Of a DNA stretch of 8,190 nt, positions 5,740 through 8,190 are shown in pieces. The stretch's first letter is position 1. Each line of letters opens with the position of its first letter. Source of the DNA: Sphingomonadales bacterium UBA658 (GTDB taxonomy: Bacteria; Pseudomonadota; Alphaproteobacteria; Sphingomonadales; Sphingomonadaceae); NCBI GenBank assembly GCA_002299195.1, contig DBOA01000017.1, forward strand, positions 1-8,190, given 5' to 3'. A program made the translations under genes and the position numbers. The notes below the pieces were generated by a model. That model searched no databases. It was not told where the DNA came from and was given only the letters and a program-made list of their open reading frames with translations.

Positions 5740-7391
5740 AGCGTTTCGAACTGGTGATATGGTGGAGGGCTTGTCAACGTCCACTCAAGCGTTGTCGCGC
5801 CTTCACCCCAATAATTGTCTTCCGCGCGGCGACCGGCCAACAAAGACCAGATCACGTTGACGAAGAATATCAGGATACCGACAGCCATGATGGCATAGCC
5901 CGTCGATGCCACACCATTCCAGTAAGCGAAGGCTTCTGGATAATCAGGGTAGCGGCGTGGCATGCCGGAGTTTCCGAGGAAGTGCATTGGGAAGAACAAG
6001 ACGTTCACGCCAATGAAGAACACCCAGAAGTGCAGATGGCCCAAAAATTCGTTCAGGTGACGACCCGACATCTTGCCAAACCAGTAATAGAAGCCGGCGA
6101 AGAGCGAGAATACCGCACCAAGCGACAACACATAATGGAAGTGGGCGACGACATAATATGTGTCGTGCAGATTGTCGTCGAGACCGCCGTTGGCGAGCAC
6201 AACACCCGTCACGCCACCAACGGTGAACATGAAGATGAAGCCCATTGCCCAAACCATTGGCGTTTTGAAGCTGACCGAACCGCCCCACATGGTGGCGATC
6301 CAGCTGAAGATCTTAATGCCGGTTGGCACCGCGATCACCATCGTTGCCGCGGTGAAGTACATCTTCATGTCAACGCTCATGCCCGTGGTGAACATGTGGT
6401 GCGCCCAAACGACGAAGCCCACGACACCGATTGCGACCATGGCATAAGCCATGCCGAGATAACCGAAGACAGGCTTGCGGCTGAACGTCGCAACGATCTG
6501 GCTGATGATGCCAAAGCCTGGCAAGATCATGATGTACACTTCGGGATGTCCGAAGAACCAGAAAAGATGCTGATACAATACAGGGTCACCGCCGGCAGCC
6601 GCATCAAAGAATGCGCCGCCAAAGTTACGGTCAACCAAAAGCATCGTGATAGCAGCAGCCAATACAGGCAATGCGAGCAACAGAAGGAATGCAGTCACAA
6701 GCACGGACCAGACGAACAGCGGCATTTTATGCAGCGTCATGCCGGGTGCACGCATGTTGAAGATGGTCGTGATGAAGTTGATCGCACCCAGGATCGACGC
6801 CGCACCTGCAAGGTGAAGCGAGAAGATCGCCATATCGACGGCAGGTCCAACGGATCCGGATGTCGAAAGCGGCGCGTACACTGTCCAGCCGGTACCGGCG
6901 CCAAGGCCTGTACCGCCTGGTACGAAGCTTGAACCAAGCAACATGATGAACGCAACAACCGTCAGCCAGAAGCTGACATTGTTCATGCGCGGGAACGCCA
7001 TATCTGGCGCACCAATCATCAGCGGCACGAACCAGTTGCCGAAACCACCGATGATGGCTGGCATGACCATGAAGAACACCATGATCAGGCCATGGGCGGT
7101 GATCAGCACGTTCCACATATGATAGGCTTCGTCCAAAGACGCTTCCTTGCCGGCCATCATGGATGCCCAGCCCTGAAGATACTGGATACCCGGCGCAGCA
7201 AGTTCAAGGCGCATAAGGCCCGAAATAGCGCCGCCGATGATCCCTGCGAAAATCGCAAAGATCAAATAGAGCGTGCCGATATCCTTGTGGTTAGTCGACA
7301 TAAACCAGCGCGCGAAGAAGCCTGGCTTGTGATCCGCGTCATGATGGTCATGCGCGTGGAGGTCTGTACCTGTTGCGGCAATCGTGGTCAT
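5724..7391 (-). CDS. ctaD: Cytochrome c oxidase subunit I (aa3-type, A-class)
   Basis: This is the catalytic subunit that reduces O2 to water at the haem a3-CuB centre and pumps protons. The product is 555 residues and has all key residues. Haem a ligands are His100 (ITAHGL) and His419. The haem a3 ligand is His417 (VVAHFHYVLS). CuB ligands are His282 and the pair His331-His332 (WAHHMFTTGM), with the cross-linking Tyr286 in GHPEVY. The D-channel is represented by Asp130 (GAPDMAFPR), Asn119 and Glu284, and the K-channel by Lys360 (VPTGIKIFSW). The presence of Glu in GHPEVY marks the A1 type. Haem propionate arginines are in GMPRRYPDY. The N-terminus is histidine-rich (HAHDHHDADH). ATG 7391 is chosen because AAAAAGG lies 8 bases upstream; the frame stays open 52 codons further, but those codons lie inside ctaC. 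The gene follows ctaC after 13 bases. Confidence 0.98.
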   Translation of the reverse strand: MTTIAATGTDLHAHDHHDADHKPGFFARWFMSTNHKDIGTLYLIFAIFAGIIGGAISGLMRLELAAPGIQYLQGWASMMAGKEASLDEAYHMWNVLITAHGLIMVFFMVMPAIIGGFGNWFVPLMIGAPDMAFPRMNNVSFWLTVVAFIMLLGSSFVPGGTGLGAGTGWTVYAPLSTSGSVGPAVDMAIFSLHLAGAASILGAINFITTIFNMRAPGMTLHKMPLFVWSVLVTAFLLLLALPVLAAAITMLLVDRNFGGAFFDAAAGGDPVLYQHLFWFFGHPEVYIMILPGFGIISQIVATFSRKPVFGYLGMAYAMVAIGVVGFVVWAHHMFTTGMSVDMKMYFTAATMVIAVPTGIKIFSWIATMWGGSVSFKTPMVWAMGFIFMFTVGGVTGVVLANGGLDDNLHDTYYVVAHFHYVLSLGAVFSLFAGFYYWFGKMSGRHLNEFLGHLHFWVFFIGVNVLFFPMHFLGNSGMPRRYPDYPEAFAYWNGVASTGYAIMAVGILIFFVNVIWSLLAGRRAEDNYWGEGATTLEWTLTSPPPYHQFETLPVIK

Positions 7392-7399
7392 CAGTCTGG

Positions 7400-7406
7400 C
7401 CTTTTT
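7400..7406 (-). promoter_or_regulatory. Ribosome binding site of ctaD, overlapping the ctaC stop
   Basis: On the minus strand AAAAAGG lies 8 bases before ATG 7391 and shares bases with the TAA stop of ctaC (7407-7405). It fixes the subunit I start and rules out the longer open frame that runs up into ctaC. Termination on ctaC and initiation on ctaD are thus close enough for ribosomes to re-initiate, which would help equal production of subunits II and I (inference). Confidence 0.7.
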
Positions 7407-8190
7407 ACTTGGTTGGCGCTGCGGCAGGCGCAGCGACTGGGTCAGTGGTTGGTGCAGGTGCTGCAGGGGCAGCTGCGGCTGGCGCTGCTGGAGCAGGCTT
7501 TTCAGCGCCGGGCATCGTGCCGCCTTGCGCCTTAACCCATGCCGCAAACTTTTCTGGCGGCAGGGCCTCTACAACGATGGGCATGAACGCATGCCGTGCA
7601 CCGCAAAGCTCCGAACATTGTCCAAAATAGACGCCTGGCTTCGTGATCGTCAGCGACTTTTCGTTCAAACGGCCGGGGACGGCATCAAGCTTGAACCAAA
7701 GCGATGGTACGGCAAAGGCGTGGATGACGTCTGCGGCCGTTGTCTGAATGCGGATCGGAACGCCCGCTGGCACGACCATACGATTGTCTACGGCCATCAA
7801 CTTGGGGCCGTCATTTTCAGTACGGAAGCGCTCACCCTTGGCAGCGTCACCTTGCTCTTTAAGCATATTGGACACAACTTCAAAGCCGCCATGGTCAGGA
7901 TAAGTGTAACCCCAATACCATTGATAGCCAGTTGCCTTAACGGTCACGGCGTCTGCCGGCGCTGGCTTGAACTGCTTGGCAAGCAAGTCGAGCGATGGGT
8001 AAGCAATGCCGAGAAGGATGAGGACTGGGACCAAAGTCCAAACAACCTCAATGAAGGTATTGTGCGTCGTCTTTGAAGGGGCGGGGTTTGCGCGGCGATT
8101 GAAGCGCACGATCACCCAAAGCAGCAAGCCAAGAACGAAGAGCGAAATGATCGTGATAATCGGCAACAAAATGGCGTTGTTAATCCATTT
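7405..8190 (-). CDS. ctaC: Cytochrome c oxidase subunit II (5' end outside window)
   Basis: Subunit II carries the dinuclear CuA centre that accepts electrons from cytochrome c. The frame is open to the window edge, with 261 visible residues. The signal peptide and probably part of the first membrane helix lie beyond 8190. Visible in order: a hydrophobic helix (about 6-28), a second helix in THNTFIEVVWTLVPVLILLGIAYPS (about 42-66), the aromatic electron-entry motif GYQWYWGYTYP (88-98), and the cupredoxin domain. CuA ligands are His157 (DVIHAFAVPS), and Cys192, Glu194, Cys196, His200 and Met203 in CSELCGARHAFM. All are present, so CuA should be intact. No cytochrome c domain follows; instead there is an alanine/proline-rich tail of 34 residues. 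It is the first visible gene of the operon, whose promoter must lie outside the window. Confidence 0.97.
   Translation of the reverse strand, partial: KWINNAILLPIITIISLFVLGLLLWVIVRFNRRANPAPSKTTHNTFIEVVWTLVPVLILLGIAYPSLDLLAKQFKPAPADAVTVKATGYQWYWGYTYPDHGGFEVVSNMLKEQGDAAKGERFRTENDGPKLMAVDNRMVVPAGVPIRIQTTAADVIHAFAVPSLWFKLDAVPGRLNEKSLTITKPGVYFGQCSELCGARHAFMPIVVEALPPEKFAAWVKAQGGTMPGAEKPAPAAPAAAAPAAPAPTTDPVAAPAAAPTK
7408..7509 (-). repeat. Low-complexity Ala/Pro-rich tail of subunit II
   Basis: The last 34 codons of ctaC encode almost only alanine and proline (GAEKPAPAAP, then AAAAPAAPAP and a final AAPAAAPTK), with GCN and CCN codons in irregular repetition. It follows the conserved cupredoxin domain and the FAAWVKAQGG segment. 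Such tails are flexible and facing the periplasm here. The repetition could allow length change by slippage. No function is known to me. Confidence 0.75.

Noticed and set aside
5754..6932. Long open frame of 392 codons on the plus strand, antisense to ctaD
   Set aside because: It lies entirely opposite subunit I, whose catalytic residues are all intact. The translated product is rich in His, Arg, Asp and Glu with no family motif, as expected from the complement of a codon-biased gene.
7392..7547. Upstream extension of ctaD by 52 codons
   Set aside because: It overlaps the ctaC 3' end in another frame, encodes a Gln/Leu/Arg-rich peptide unlike oxidase subunit I, and ATG 7391 has a good ribosome binding site.

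Overview
This window looks like a chromosomal housekeeping segment from an alphaproteobacterium, most likely a sphingomonad. That placement is inferred from the protein sequences: the N-terminus of IF-3, the short SURF1 type, the small protein between ctaB and ctaG, and the gene order of the oxidase cluster. No plasmid, phage, insertion sequence, CRISPR or RNA gene was seen. No gene-free stretch exceeds 300 bases; the longest is the 142 bases at 715-856.

Left part, plus strand. The window opens inside a DsbD-type thiol:disulfide reductase gene (1-714, 5' end missing). A leader of about 140 bases with a perfect 9-bp inverted repeat follows, then infC for translation initiation factor IF-3. The best start for infC is not an ATG but an in-frame ATC at 857, placed 8 bases after a strong Shine-Dalgarno sequence. 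This is the known unusual-start situation of infC genes. infC ends only 7 bases from the end of the convergent minus-strand operon.

Right part, minus strand, read from 8190 down to 1410. This is a compact aa3-type cytochrome c oxidase operon: ctaC (subunit II, 5' end missing), ctaD (subunit I), ctaB (haem o synthase), a 51-residue CoxF-like membrane protein, ctaG (Cox11 copper chaperone), ctaE (subunit III), a DUF983 zinc-ribbon membrane protein, a short SURF1 and finally a TauE/SafE (TSUP) membrane transporter. Junctions are very tight: ATGA overlaps at ctaB/small protein and DUF983/SURF1, TGATG at small protein/ctaG, TAAATG at ctaE/DUF983, and TTGA at SURF1/TSUP. The only longer gaps are 48 bases at ctaD/ctaB, where two abutting hairpins lie, and 37 bases at ctaG/ctaE.

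Together the minus-strand genes encode the three core oxidase subunits plus factors that make haem (CtaB), insert CuB (CtaG) and help haem and complex assembly (SURF1). The roles of the CoxF-like protein, the DUF983 protein and the TSUP transporter are less certain. I found no clearly new system. The points most worth a second look are the ATC start and leader hairpin of infC, the unannotated-size small protein, the tandem hairpins after ctaD, and the TSUP gene coupled to the end of the oxidase operon.
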